47,508 bases of DNA, from positions 1 through 47,508 of the IMG/VR virus record IMGVR_UViG_3300025326_000064, one strand, 5' to 3'. Positions 14,110 to 21,203 of this stretch are shown here, in pieces. Origin of the DNA: a virus. The translations under genes and the position numbers were made by a program. How positions within the stretch are numbered: the first letter of the stretch is position 1; every line of letters begins with the position of its first letter. A model generated the notes under the pieces. The model was not told the DNA's origin. It made no database searches and was given only the letters and a program-made list of their open reading frames with translations.

Positions 14110-14356
14110 CACCGAAACAGCGCCTGTCTATGTTCGCAAACCAGCTGGCAGCATGGGAGAACTGTGTGCCGAAGTTGGTTGCCGCAGAGCCGCCGATATA
14201 AAGCCGGACACGTTCGCACCGTGGCTATGCACAGACCACTACATAGGGTGGCTGGAAACCGAGTTGGCAGCGAAACGAACCGAGTTGTTTGACATGTGCC
14301 GACACGTTGACCGGCTAGAAAAATATAAGGCGATGAACCCAGGACTACGGGTATGA
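14102..14356 (+). CDS. Small zinc-binding protein with C-terminal helix
   Basis: 84 residues. LCAEVGCRRAAD, then WLCTDHY, gives a C-x4-C...C-x2-H set as in the zinc protein at 11980, followed by a long helix (IGWLETELAAKRTELFDMC). It is probably a second member of the same small zinc family. Function unknown. Confidence 0.6.
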   Translation: MSDTETAPVYVRKPAGSMGELCAEVGCRRAADIKPDTFAPWLCTDHYIGWLETELAAKRTELFDMCRHVDRLEKYKAMNPGLRV

Positions 14357-14592
14357 CCAGGCCAGATCCAACAGTTCCGCCTAATGAACGCGAGTACGCA
14401 CTCGAATGCGCTATGTGTGGAACCGGAAACCGGAAAGGTAACGCTTCCCTGTTCACTTTCGCGTGCGGGTCTGCACACTGGCCCTACGCCGCCACGAAGT
14501 GGAAACACACAGAGGCCTGTCGGATCATCGCTGGCCTGAAGAAACAGGTCGAACGAATGGAAGAGCTAGGTGGCGTGGATGTCCCGTTCTAA
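14353..14592 (+). CDS. Small CxxC protein (79 aa)
   Basis: 79 residues with ECAMCGTG and two further cysteines, plus an aromatic middle (SAHWPYAATKW) and a helical end (IIAGLKKQVERMEEL). The final residues VDVPF recall acidic-hydrophobic tails but are too short to interpret. Its end overlaps the next small gene. Confidence 0.55.
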   Translation: MTRPDPTVPPNEREYALECAMCGTGNRKGNASLFTFACGSAHWPYAATKWKHTEACRIIAGLKKQVERMEELGGVDVPF

Positions 14593-14704
14593 CAAGGATC
14601 ATGTTATCGCTGCGACACCGAGTAATGACATACATGTTTCAGATGTTGACGACGAAAACAAGTTTCCCATAACCAATGCGGAGAATCCAGGGGTGCGAGT
14701 ATGA
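14579..14704 (+). CDS. Tiny hypothetical protein (41 aa)
   Basis: 41 residues beginning MSRSNKDHVIAATP. Start and stop both overlap neighbouring genes. Polar, no motifs. Confidence 0.4.
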   Translation: MSRSNKDHVIAATPSNDIHVSDVDDENKFPITNAENPGVRV

Positions 14705-14907
14705 CTAGCCCAGATCGAACATTGCCGGACAAATGGGCCGCACCGTTCGACCCCGGCGAGCTTGACCTACTGGAACGATTCCAAGACAACCCCGCCACAC
14801 ACAGCTACACATGCCCTGATGGGCACGGCGATCTACAGCCGAACAGGGTCGGCCTTGTGTGCTGGTGTGGATACCTACAGACCTGGAGCCACGCGCATGG
14901 AAACTGA
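14701..14907 (+). CDS. Small Cys/His protein (68 aa)
   Basis: 68 residues. TCPDGHGDLQPNR and CWCGYLQTW contain a C...CxC set with nearby histidines, a plausible zinc site. The start overlaps the previous stop as ATGA. No recognised family. Confidence 0.5.
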   Translation: MTSPDRTLPDKWAAPFDPGELDLLERFQDNPATHSYTCPDGHGDLQPNRVGLVCWCGYLQTWSHAHGN

Positions 14908-15664
14908 TCCACATATGAGCAAGAAATACGAGTTGACCAGCGAGACAATGACCAAGTTCGGCGTGACATTCCGACGCGTGAAAGCACTGCGCGACATCCC
15001 TCGTTTCGGTGTGAAGAAGGGCGACAAGGGCGGATGGGTCGACGCAGAGAAGCGGCTCGATCAAGCCGGCGATGCGTGGGTGTACGGCGATGCGCGGGTG
15101 TACGGCGATGCGCGGGTGTACGGCGATGCGCGGGTGTACGGCAATGCGCGGGTGTCCGGCAATGCGCGGGTGTACGGCGATGCGCTGGTGTACGGCAATG
15201 CGCTGGTGTACGGCAATGCGTGGGTGTACGGCAATGCGTGGGTGTACGGCAATGCGTGGGTGTCCGGCAATGCGTGGGTGTACGGCAATGCGTGGGTGTC
15301 CGGCAATGCGCGGGTGTACGGCGATGCGCGGGTGTACGGCGATGCGCGGGTGTACGGCAATGCGCGGGTGTCCGGCAATGCGCGGGTGTTGGTCGTCACA
15401 AACATAGACGGTATTTCCGTGACGGTTTGGCGAGAAGCGGACGGACACGGAGCGAACTGGAACGGCCGGCGCTCGGTCGACGACGCGGAGCTATGGCTGC
15501 CGGAATCGCACAAGTCGCTCGCGCCGTATCTCAAGGCGCGGGTTGCGGAGTGGACGGTGGACGAACCGGATACAGACGACGGTGATGATCATGCGGAGTT
15601 GATTGAGCGTTTGGCGAAGGCTGAGGCGGAAGTTGCTGCGGTTCGGGAGGCTCTTGCTGTATGA
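14897..15664 (+). CDS. Hexapeptide-repeat (left-handed beta-helix) protein
   Basis: 255 residues from ATG 14897 (GGAG nine bases upstream); the family usually starts at the in-frame MSKKYE at 14915. The N-terminal domain (KKYELTSETMTKFGVTFRRV, DKGGWVDAEK) matches a widespread phage/bacterial family. Then come 18 hexapeptide units of pattern [DN]A[RLW]V[YS]G, the sequence of a left-handed parallel beta-helix. The C-terminal part (VTVWREADGHGANWNG, RVAEWTVDEP) is followed by an acidic and then helical tail. Such proteins are probably trimeric; the cellular role is unknown. The repeat DNA is nearly perfect, so copy number may vary between isolates. Confidence 0.82.
   Translation: METDPHMSKKYELTSETMTKFGVTFRRVKALRDIPRFGVKKGDKGGWVDAEKRLDQAGDAWVYGDARVYGDARVYGDARVYGNARVSGNARVYGDALVYGNALVYGNAWVYGNAWVYGNAWVSGNAWVYGNAWVSGNARVYGDARVYGDARVYGNARVSGNARVLVVTNIDGISVTVWREADGHGANWNGRRSVDDAELWLPESHKSLAPYLKARVAEWTVDEPDTDDGDDHAELIERLAKAEAEVAAVREALAV
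15071..15394 (+). repeat. Tandem array of 18 x 18-bp units
   Basis: Eighteen consecutive 18-base units with consensus GATGCGCGGGTGTACGGC (variants AAT, TGG/CTG, TCC) encode the hexapeptides of the beta-helix protein. Because the period is a multiple of three and lacks stops, long open frames also appear on both strands; these are not genes. Confidence 0.95.
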
Positions 15665-15924
15665 CCGATGTCCCACAACTACGGTTGAAGGACATCGTTC
15701 GCCCCGAGTACGTGACCACGAAGGAAGCCGCCGTAATCGCAGGGATAGCAACGCAGACATTCGTCAATCAGAAACACATTGGCGTCAACCCACCTGTGCC
15801 GGAACCTGCATATCAACTGGCGCTTGGTACCAGCAAACTCAACTTCTTTCGACGCGACGAGATCGAGCAGTGGTCTGCCGCGCGCTCCTGCCGTCCATTG
15901 ACCCGAAAGAAGGTTCGCGCGTGA
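15661..15924 (+). CDS. AlpA/excisionase-like HTH protein
   Basis: 87 residues, start overlapping the previous stop (TATGA). The region YVTTKEAAVIAGIATQTFVNQ, then RRDEIEQWSAA, fits a MerR/AlpA-type winged helix. It is a second such protein besides 12505-12717. Likely a DNA-binding regulator. Confidence 0.6.
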   Translation: MTDVPQLRLKDIVRPEYVTTKEAAVIAGIATQTFVNQKHIGVNPPVPEPAYQLALGTSKLNFFRRDEIEQWSAARSCRPLTRKKVRA

Positions 15925-16271
15925 CCCGAGGACGAGAAGACGACGTGCCGGCCAAGCGACGGAGTAGGCTATTCGGCCCCTACGGTGGAGGGAAACGCGA
16001 CATCGACAAGATACCCAAACCCACCCAGAGAGAACAACACCCCGAGCTACGCCAGCTTCTAACCGACAACCCCGCAGGGTGCTGCCGGCACGCACGGAAA
16101 GACGAACGCGCACTAGAACGCGCAGCCGTCATCGCATGGCTGCGAAGGGAAGCGAACGGGCGATGCATAAATAGTGGTTCGACACTTCGATTCGCAGCCG
16201 AAGGTATCGAACGCGGCGAACACTTCCCGTCAAAAACAAACGAAATAATCGCCAAGGGAGCGCTGGCATGA
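15921..16271 (+). CDS. Hypothetical basic protein (116 aa)
   Basis: 116 residues from a GTG overlapping the previous stop (GTGA). Basic N-terminus (AKRRSRLFGPYGGGKRD), then helical (ALERAAVIAWLRREANG) and a region typical of small phage proteins of unknown role (FAAEGIERGEHF). No family is recognised. Confidence 0.55.
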   Translation: MTRGREDDVPAKRRSRLFGPYGGGKRDIDKIPKPTQREQHPELRQLLTDNPAGCCRHARKDERALERAAVIAWLRREANGRCINSGSTLRFAAEGIERGEHFPSKTNEIIAKGALA

Positions 16272-16717
16272 GTGAGCAGCCCTACACGGATGACGAGGGC
16301 GACGATCTAGCCAAGATCATTACCGAGACACACCATCTGACCTGTATTCGATGCGGCGAGGTAGAAGACGCGAGACCCACGTCGGTCGCTGCCATCGAAC
16401 GATCCTGCCCCCGAGGGGGGGTCTGCCAGTACTGCGCCTGCCTAAAGTGCTGGCCGGACGGTATTGGCTACGAGCGAATCGAGTGCTGCCATGAGAATCC
16501 GACCGAGACACCGCGAATACCCGCAGCAGACATCACCGAAGTCCTGCGCCTGCTCCACGAGTTCTGGAAGTGGTGCGCTCAGGACGAGTACTGCGAGTAC
16601 GGGCATAAGGGCGTCACCACTGGAGTTCATTGCTTGATGACCGACTGCGCATGGTGCCGAATGAGCGAACGAGTCACACAGGTTCTTGAGGATGCGGGGT
16701 TATTCGGTGATGACTGA
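16268..16717 (+). CDS. Cys-rich hypothetical protein (149 aa)
   Basis: 149 residues with many cysteines in pairs: CIRCGEVED, CQYCACLKC, ECCHEN, DCAWCRM. This suggests two or more structural zinc sites. An acidic N-terminus precedes them and the C-terminus is helical. The start overlaps the previous stop. Unknown function. Confidence 0.6.
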   Translation: MSEQPYTDDEGDDLAKIITETHHLTCIRCGEVEDARPTSVAAIERSCPRGGVCQYCACLKCWPDGIGYERIECCHENPTETPRIPAADITEVLRLLHEFWKWCAQDEYCEYGHKGVTTGVHCLMTDCAWCRMSERVTQVLEDAGLFGDD

Positions 16718-16790
16718 CGCGAATACCAGCGAAGTACCAGACGAGGAAGTAGGCAGTAAGGGATACCGTCTCAGGAGGTACTGGACATGA
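16710..16790 (+). CDS. Possible 26-residue peptide
   Basis: A 26-codon frame (MTDANTSEVPDEEV...) overlaps both the previous stop and the next start. It contains the strong AGGAGGT ribosome binding site for the next gene. It may just be spacer. Confidence 0.3.
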   Translation: MTDANTSEVPDEEVGSKGYRLRRYWT

Positions 16791-17203
16791 CAGGGCCCTG
16801 TGATTACAGCGCGTTGAGTGGTGGCCAAGCGTGTGTTCGCGAGCAAGGCCACGACGGATACTGCGTGCCGATAGATTCTCCTGGCGGGGTGGGGTCTGCC
16901 TGCATTGGCTCCCTTGGATCAAAAGGAGATAGGAGCACTCCACCACTCATTGACTTGCAGGGGGTGGTGGGTGCTCCCCCTACGGGGCATTGTTATGGGT
17001 GTAATCCAGAAGCGTGTGAGCAGATTCTGGGTTTGCAGCGCGAGTTGTATAAGCTTGGAAACCAGGTGGAGTGGATGATGGATGACAATATGCGTATGAC
17101 TGATGCGCTCGAACTGATAGCAGCGACCAAGAGACCAGATGGGTCTTGGAATCGTGACCGCGAAGCATGCCGGGAATTGGCTGAGAAGGCACTACGGCGA
17201 TGA
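16787..17203 (+). CDS. Hypothetical Cys-containing protein (138 aa)
   Basis: 138 residues with AGGAGGT seven bases before the ATG. The first half has four cysteines around CDYSALSGG, ACVREQGHDGYC and later HCYGC; the CxREQGH region is like small zinc motifs of the mycobacteriophage type. The second half is a long helix (CEQILGLQRELYKLGNQVEW). A 14-bp stem-loop (16932-16977) lies in the middle of the gene. Confidence 0.6.
   Translation: MTGPCDYSALSGGQACVREQGHDGYCVPIDSPGGVGSACIGSLGSKGDRSTPPLIDLQGVVGAPPTGHCYGCNPEACEQILGLQRELYKLGNQVEWMMDDNMRMTDALELIAATKRPDGSWNRDREACRELAEKALRR
16932..16977 (+). terminator. Terminator-like hairpin inside a gene
   Basis: GGAGCAC-T-CCACCAC (16932-16946) pairs with GTGGTGGGTGCTCC (16964-16977), 14 pairs with one bulged T and a 17-base loop. 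It resembles the terminators elsewhere in this genome but lies inside an open gene, so it could be an attenuator, or a remnant of a former gene boundary. Confidence 0.4.
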
Positions 17204-17373
17204 TCGATCACCGGTTGAGGTCCCTGAAGAGAGTTTCCGGTCCATGCGTGGATTGTGGAATCATTAAGGATTCTCGGAGCCAACGATGCGTTGAGTGCCG
17301 AAGAGATCATCGTAGGGAGCTGCACCTCCTGCGCAATCGAAGGTACGAAGCTAGAAAGAGACTCAGACGATGA
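17200..17373 (+). CDS. Small zinc-ribbon protein (57 aa)
   Basis: 57 very basic residues with CVDCGIIKDSRSQRCVEC, a CxxC...CxxC zinc ribbon, then an Arg-rich helix. This looks like the C-terminal zinc part of phage HNH proteins. Overlaps neighbours at both ends. Nucleic-acid binding is likely. Confidence 0.6.
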   Translation: MIDHRLRSLKRVSGPCVDCGIIKDSRSQRCVECRRDHRRELHLLRNRRYEARKRLRR

Positions 17374-17573
17374 CTGAAAATAGGAAGGGCGCGGAAATGT
17401 GCGATATCGAGGACTTGCACCATCAGATTCGTGAACTACGGGACGAGAAAACGTATCTTCGTATGGCTCTGAGTGATCTTCTTGACTTGGCGTTGTTCGC
17501 TGATCGTATGGATGGCGGTGGTTGGCAGCCAGATGCTGTGATTCGTGCTAGTAAGGCGCTTGGTCGGTCGTGA
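17370..17573 (+). CDS. Small helical protein (67 aa)
   Basis: 67 residues with a coiled-coil-like stretch (IEDLHHQIRELRDEKTYLRM) and a second helix. The start overlaps the upstream stop. Unknown function. Confidence 0.55.
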   Translation: MTENRKGAEMCDIEDLHHQIRELRDEKTYLRMALSDLLDLALFADRMDGGGWQPDAVIRASKALGRS

Positions 17574-17716
17574 CTAAGTATCCTCGCAAGGAGTATTGTG
17601 CGGACTGTAACAAGCCTATGCTGGTTGAGATGATGTGTCTGATCTTGGTTGGGGCGCATGGTGGGAAGCTTGTTTGCGAGCCTTGTATGATGCGTCTCCA
17701 GCCACCGACGTCCTAG
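17570..17716 (+). CDS. Small zinc-ribbon protein (48 aa)
   Basis: 48 residues from a GTG overlapping the previous stop (GTGA). YCADCNKPML and, later, VCEPCMMR give two CxxC knuckles about 20 residues apart, the classic minimal zinc ribbon. Confidence 0.55.
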   Translation: MTKYPRKEYCADCNKPMLVEMMCLILVGAHGGKLVCEPCMMRLQPPTS

Positions 17717-17749
17717 TCTGCGTCACCCCCACGGGCTAGGCTCCACGGT

Positions 17750-17989
17750 ATGAGCCTCAGAGCGCGCCTCTCATACGCCGTATACGACGAGCACGACCTA
17801 GAAAACGCGGCAAACAGACTCAGCCACACAGGGCACCTAGACGACCTCCTGGTGTACGCGTACGATCAGTGGAAGCGGGGCGAGATAGAAAGCGCCACCA
17901 TTAGCCTCTCCTACACAATGCTGGAGGTCTCGGTGATGGAATCAGTGTTCGAGGCGATGCGTCTTATAGAGGCCAGGAGTGGCGTTTGA
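17750..17989 (+). CDS. Small helical hypothetical protein (79 aa)
   Basis: 79 residues, helical and slightly acidic (HDLENAANRLSHTGHLDDLL; SVMESVFEAMRLIEARSG). It follows a 33-base gap. No family is recognised. Confidence 0.55.
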   Translation: MSLRARLSYAVYDEHDLENAANRLSHTGHLDDLLVYAYDQWKRGEIESATISLSYTMLEVSVMESVFEAMRLIEARSGV

Positions 17990-18480
17990 GTAATGTCCAG
18001 AGAATAGAAGGAATAATTGGGGAAAGATTCTGGTCAAAAGTAGACATGTCCTTCGGAAAAGATTCCTGTTGGAGATGGAAAGCATCAAAGTGTGCGCTTG
18101 GGTACGGAAGGTTCAGAATAGGTTCGCTCAAGGACGGAACGAGAAGGCTTGTTTTGGCACACAGACTCTCCTATGAAATGATTATCGGACCGATACCAGA
18201 TGGTTTACACATTGATCATTTATGCCGTAATCCTTTTTGCGTAAATCCACTACACCTAGAACCGGTGACGTGCCGAGAGAACATACTTCGGGGAATTAGT
18301 GCTTGTGCTCGTAATGCTGCTAAAACACACTGTCCACAAGGACACGAATACGATGGGGAAAATATAGGATTAAAAAAGTCCGGCAACAGATACTGTATCA
18401 AATGCAAGCGCAAGCAACAGAAAGAATACTACCACAGAGTGTTGTCAATATCAGCAAGAACATCACGCGGTAAAACATGA
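17986..18480 (+). CDS. HNH endonuclease, A+T-rich, probably recently acquired
   Basis: 164 residues from a TTG (17986) overlapping the previous stop. HNH_3-type features: SCWRWKASKCALGYGRF, LAHRLSYEM, and core IDHLCRNPFCVNPLHLEPV, then a zinc knuckle (THCPQGH; YCIKCKRKQ). It resembles the endonuclease at 7549-7986 but uses many more A/T-ending codons (AAA, ATA, AAT) than its neighbours. This suggests recent arrival as a mobile homing-type gene. Confidence 0.88.
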   Translation: MSNVQRIEGIIGERFWSKVDMSFGKDSCWRWKASKCALGYGRFRIGSLKDGTRRLVLAHRLSYEMIIGPIPDGLHIDHLCRNPFCVNPLHLEPVTCRENILRGISACARNAAKTHCPQGHEYDGENIGLKKSGNRYCIKCKRKQQKEYYHRVLSISARTSRGKT

Positions 18481-18707
18481 GTAAGCATTGGTACCGAAAC
18501 AGTGCCAGGGACTGGGATTGTATTCACAAGAAGCCACCAACTAGCCTAGTGAACGCGTTAGCGGATCACACGGGTAACACCAGGGAAGCAACCGTGCACA
18601 TCATTGACCGACTCACCCACCTAGCTACTTGCTTGGACGAACTCGAGTCGATAACACTGTTTAGGCTCCAGCAGGGAAAGAACCAGAAGCGGAGGATTTC
18701 AGAATGA
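18477..18707 (+). CDS. Small hypothetical protein (76 aa)
   Basis: 76 residues. Positively charged N-terminus (HWYRNSARDWDCIHKK), helical body (REATVHIIDRLTHLATCLDELE). Overlaps neighbours. No recognised family. Confidence 0.55.
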   Translation: MSKHWYRNSARDWDCIHKKPPTSLVNALADHTGNTREATVHIIDRLTHLATCLDELESITLFRLQQGKNQKRRISE

Positions 18708-18985
18708 TGACGTACGATCAGACAAAGCAGGAAGCTGTCTTCGATAAGTACGCTCGCGCAGCAGTCGACGAACTCGTATCAGGCTTATTGAACGACGCTG
18801 ATCTACTCATCAGGATCGGAAGGCAACGCGCATTCCAACTAGGACTAGAACAGTACGGAGACTCCACCTTCCACCTAGGGGAACTAGAGCTTGAGACTGA
18901 GATAGCACACGAATTGGGCGATGCGGTGTTCTACGCAGCTGTGCTACTGGCTAACAAAGCCGGGGACCTACGAAGACCAGACTAA
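18704..18985 (+). CDS. MazG-like/NTP-pyrophosphohydrolase-like protein
   Basis: 93 residues, all helical. The segment LELETEIAHELGDAVFYAAVL has the E...ELGD pattern that binds magnesium in the all-alpha NTP pyrophosphatases (MazG and dUTPase-like families). Such proteins cleave NTPs or alarmones and adjust host nucleotide pools. The earlier Glu motif is not clear, so the assignment is moderate. It is the last gene of the plus-strand early block, converging with the late block. Confidence 0.55.
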   Translation: MMTYDQTKQEAVFDKYARAAVDELVSGLLNDADLLIRIGRQRAFQLGLEQYGDSTFHLGELELETEIAHELGDAVFYAAVLLANKAGDLRRPD

Positions 18986-19025
18986 TCACCATTCGACCAG
19001 ATCCTAATCGCCATTCTGCCAGTAC

Positions 19026-19832
19026 CTAGCCGCTTAATGCCGGACACACGACGCGGCCACGACGGAGCAGCATATACCCGGATTGGTGTAGTGGGTGGTC
19101 GCTTGTCCACCTGTTTAGGTAGTCGGTCTTCAGACGATCGTGCATGCCGCCTAGCTCTGCGATCCTGTACCCACTGGGGCTGAAGCCGAGTGCGCAGTGG
19201 TGCCTGTGCCCAGCAGCTACATTCATACGATGCAGATCAGCTAGGGCAGCGACATATGCGAGTTGTGACTTCCTGTAGGTCTTTGTGTGGCAGACACGCC
19301 AGGGGCCCTCTTCGGTATCGATGATGAGGTGATCCCGCGGGGTGACGATGATCCTGCGCTGATCATCCTCGCCCAGTTCGTGCAGAATCATCTTGACAGT
19401 GGTTTCGAAGGTCGCTGCGTAGTCTAAGCGTCTTTGTAGGTTCACATCGTGGTTACCGAGTGTCACGTAGACCCGGTCGAAGGTCTGGAGTAGCTTCTTA
19501 ACGACTCGGTTCGCTACGCTGATCTCGGTTTCGAAGCGCGCACCTTGTTGTTTCTGCTCGAATCTGTTCAACCCGTCCTGGTGGAATAAGTCCCCAGCGA
19601 TCACCAGCCAAGAACCCATACTGCGCCGCTCGCAATCCTCAGTCATCTGGCGAGCTAACGAGAAGTTTGTGAGGGGGATATGCCAATCAGACGTGATGGG
19701 TCCGTCTCCGTCCAAGCGGATGATGGCGCCGAGGTCATCTTCGGATAATTCTCGGAGCTTCTCCTCGCCTGTGAGAGTCTCCCACTCACACTCTGAGTCG
19801 GAGTCATTGTCGACGGTTTCATCGCCTCCCAT
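19026..19832 (-). CDS. Calcineurin-like metallophosphoesterase
   Basis: 268 residues. Motifs in order: SDWHIP (D49, H51), AGDLFHQD (D81), LGNHDVN (126-130), and GHRHHCAL further on, the full metal-binding set of the superfamily. Homologues in phages hydrolyse phosphodiesters or phosphomonoesters; the substrate is unknown. An acidic N-terminal tail of about 35 residues precedes the domain. It is the last minus-strand gene of the tail operon, an unusual place for such an enzyme; it could serve DNA processing or a structural role at the tail tip. Confidence 0.88.
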   Translation of the reverse strand: MGGDETVDNDSDSECEWETLTGEEKLRELSEDDLGAIIRLDGDGPITSDWHIPLTNFSLARQMTEDCERRSMGSWLVIAGDLFHQDGLNRFEQKQQGARFETEISVANRVVKKLLQTFDRVYVTLGNHDVNLQRRLDYAATFETTVKMILHELGEDDQRRIIVTPRDHLIIDTEEGPWRVCHTKTYRKSQLAYVAALADLHRMNVAAGHRHHCALGFSPSGYRIAELGGMHDRLKTDYLNRWTSDHPLHQSGYMLLRRGRVVCPALSG

Positions 19833-19862
19833 ACACGCCCCTCGCCGTTTCGGTTATTGCGT

Positions 19863-20111
19863 TTACGATTCGCGGCTGATCTGACCGTCAATCTTCTTCT
19901 CAACCTTGGTAAGGCGCCGGTCGATACTGTAGAGCTTGTCACGCATCGAACCACCCCCATTCGGCAAGAGTTCGTTCACGATCGCTTCGTGCATCTCGTT
20001 GAACCTTCGAGCGCCACGGTACAAGGCCCTGAAACCGCGTCGTAGGAACTCCACCGCAGTACCAACAATCACAATCGAACCAGCAACAGCTGTCGGGTCG
20101 AGACTCTGCAC
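19863..20111 (-). CDS. Small membrane protein with coiled coil (DUF2746-like)
   Basis: 82 residues: one membrane helix near the N-terminus (VAGSIVIVGTAVEFL), a basic loop, a helical segment (NEMHEAIVNELLP) and a C-terminal coiled coil (DKLYSIDRRLTKVEKKID). This matches DUF2746-type proteins that often sit near tail or lysis genes of actinophages. The start abuts the stop of the fibre gene. Confidence 0.6.
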   Translation of the reverse strand: MQSLDPTAVAGSIVIVGTAVEFLRRGFRALYRGARRFNEMHEAIVNELLPNGGGSMRDKLYSIDRRLTKVEKKIDGQISRES

Positions 20112-21112
20112 TATGCCCGCCTTGCCTGCAAGCGCACGTTACACACGATCACAGAACCAGCATCCACCGCAGTATTCAGGTCAGTAGTGACGATGTAGTA
20201 GTCGGAGGCTGCGAGAACAAATGTTGCGCTGGCGTCCTCGTAGTTACCATTCGCTGTTGTCAGCGCGACACCACCATTCGCAACCGTCGTATGAACCACC
20301 GCCCCAGTAGCGGTGTTGAAGTCACTAAACGAAGCGACATCTCGGAGACGGAAAGTCAGGATAGATCCAGGATCATTCGATCCGTTCACGGCCGTGGTGA
20401 CGTACCTGAACTCTGACGATCCACCACCAGTGAAGTAGTCAGATGGTCGGATCAGCACTGCGCCCGCTACGTTGCGTACATCAGAGTTCAGCACGCCACC
20501 ATCAGTCTCGTACCCAGCAGTGACGTTCGGTAGGGCGATCATCACGACTTCTGCTGTGCCCTGCGTGTCTTCGATACGGCTTGTCCACTGCACCACGTCG
20601 TGCCACGTATCGTCGATTCCCACACCCGAAGCGGTCGTGACCAAGCCACCAGCTGGGTCGAGAATGACATCCGCAGTGATATCGAACCCAGTTAGTGTCA
20701 ATTCGACGCTATCTGTGTCTGATACCGTGGTTGATTCGAATCCGGCTCCCGCGCAGCAAGCAACGGACAAACCAGCCGGTCCACACGTAACGACAGCTGG
20801 ACTCGCTGGGTCGATAACCAGTTCGGCCGTTATGGTCGTGTCATCGATGGCAGTGAGGTTTATACAGTTACTATCCACCACGCTGATAGGGCAACAATCC
20901 ACCAGGAGACCAGCAGCGCTCGTGCTAACCGGAGCGGTACTCGCGGGGTCTATCAGGATCGCTACGCCGTTAGCGGTGTTCTGAAGGCCCCCCGTTGGGT
21001 CTGGAATTACGGTCGCTTGGTACGGACTTGCGAGGCTTCCGTCGCCCGTCCAGCTGACCGTCGCTGTGTCGTCGACACTGCAGTTACAGATTTCCGCGCA
21101 TCCACAAGGCAT
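20111..21112 (-). CDS. Tail fibre / minor tail protein
   Basis: 333 residues. The Cys-rich N-terminus (MPCGCAEICNCSVDD) is followed by repeats of the kind DPTGGLQNTANGVAI, DPASTAPVSTSAAGLLV and DPAGGLVTTASGVGI, about 35-45 residues apart. These GL...GV strands recall fibre-shaft repeats. The C-terminal 150 residues (from VVQWTSRIEDTQG) form a beta-rich globular domain, probably receptor-binding. Its position downstream of the tape measure and other minor tail genes fits a host-contact protein. Its repeats resemble the N-terminus of the gene at 22184. Confidence 0.68.
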   Translation of the reverse strand: MPCGCAEICNCSVDDTATVSWTGDGSLASPYQATVIPDPTGGLQNTANGVAILIDPASTAPVSTSAAGLLVDCCPISVVDSNCINLTAIDDTTITAELVIDPASPAVVTCGPAGLSVACCAGAGFESTTVSDTDSVELTLTGFDITADVILDPAGGLVTTASGVGIDDTWHDVVQWTSRIEDTQGTAEVVMIALPNVTAGYETDGGVLNSDVRNVAGAVLIRPSDYFTGGGSSEFRYVTTAVNGSNDPGSILTFRLRDVASFSDFNTATGAVVHTTVANGGVALTTANGNYEDASATFVLAASDYYIVTTDLNTAVDAGSVIVCNVRLQARRA

Positions 21113-21184
21113 AGATGCTTCTCCCTACTCGCTTACAGATAGCTTACCGCCCACTCGCACATTGCCCGTAAAGGTTTTGCCCTC

Positions 21185-21195
21185 TTCTGCCGATA
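21185..21195 (+). promoter_or_regulatory. TTCTGCCGATA element before the moron gene
   Basis: The same 11 bases as at 10324-10334, eight bases before an ATGAAC start. Here an isolated plus-strand gene needs its own promoter, which makes a regulatory function likely. The spacer AAGGAG is also a good ribosome binding site. Confidence 0.45.
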
Positions 21196-21203
21196 CAAGG
21201 AGT

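Noticed and set aside
15071-15394. CRISPR-like regular repeats
   Set aside because: Units are contiguous with no spacers and encode a hexapeptide-repeat protein.
14705-15585. Long open frames on both strands across the 18-bp repeats
   Set aside because: They result from a stop-free repeat with a period divisible by three; only the frame with the conserved N- and C-terminal domains is supported.
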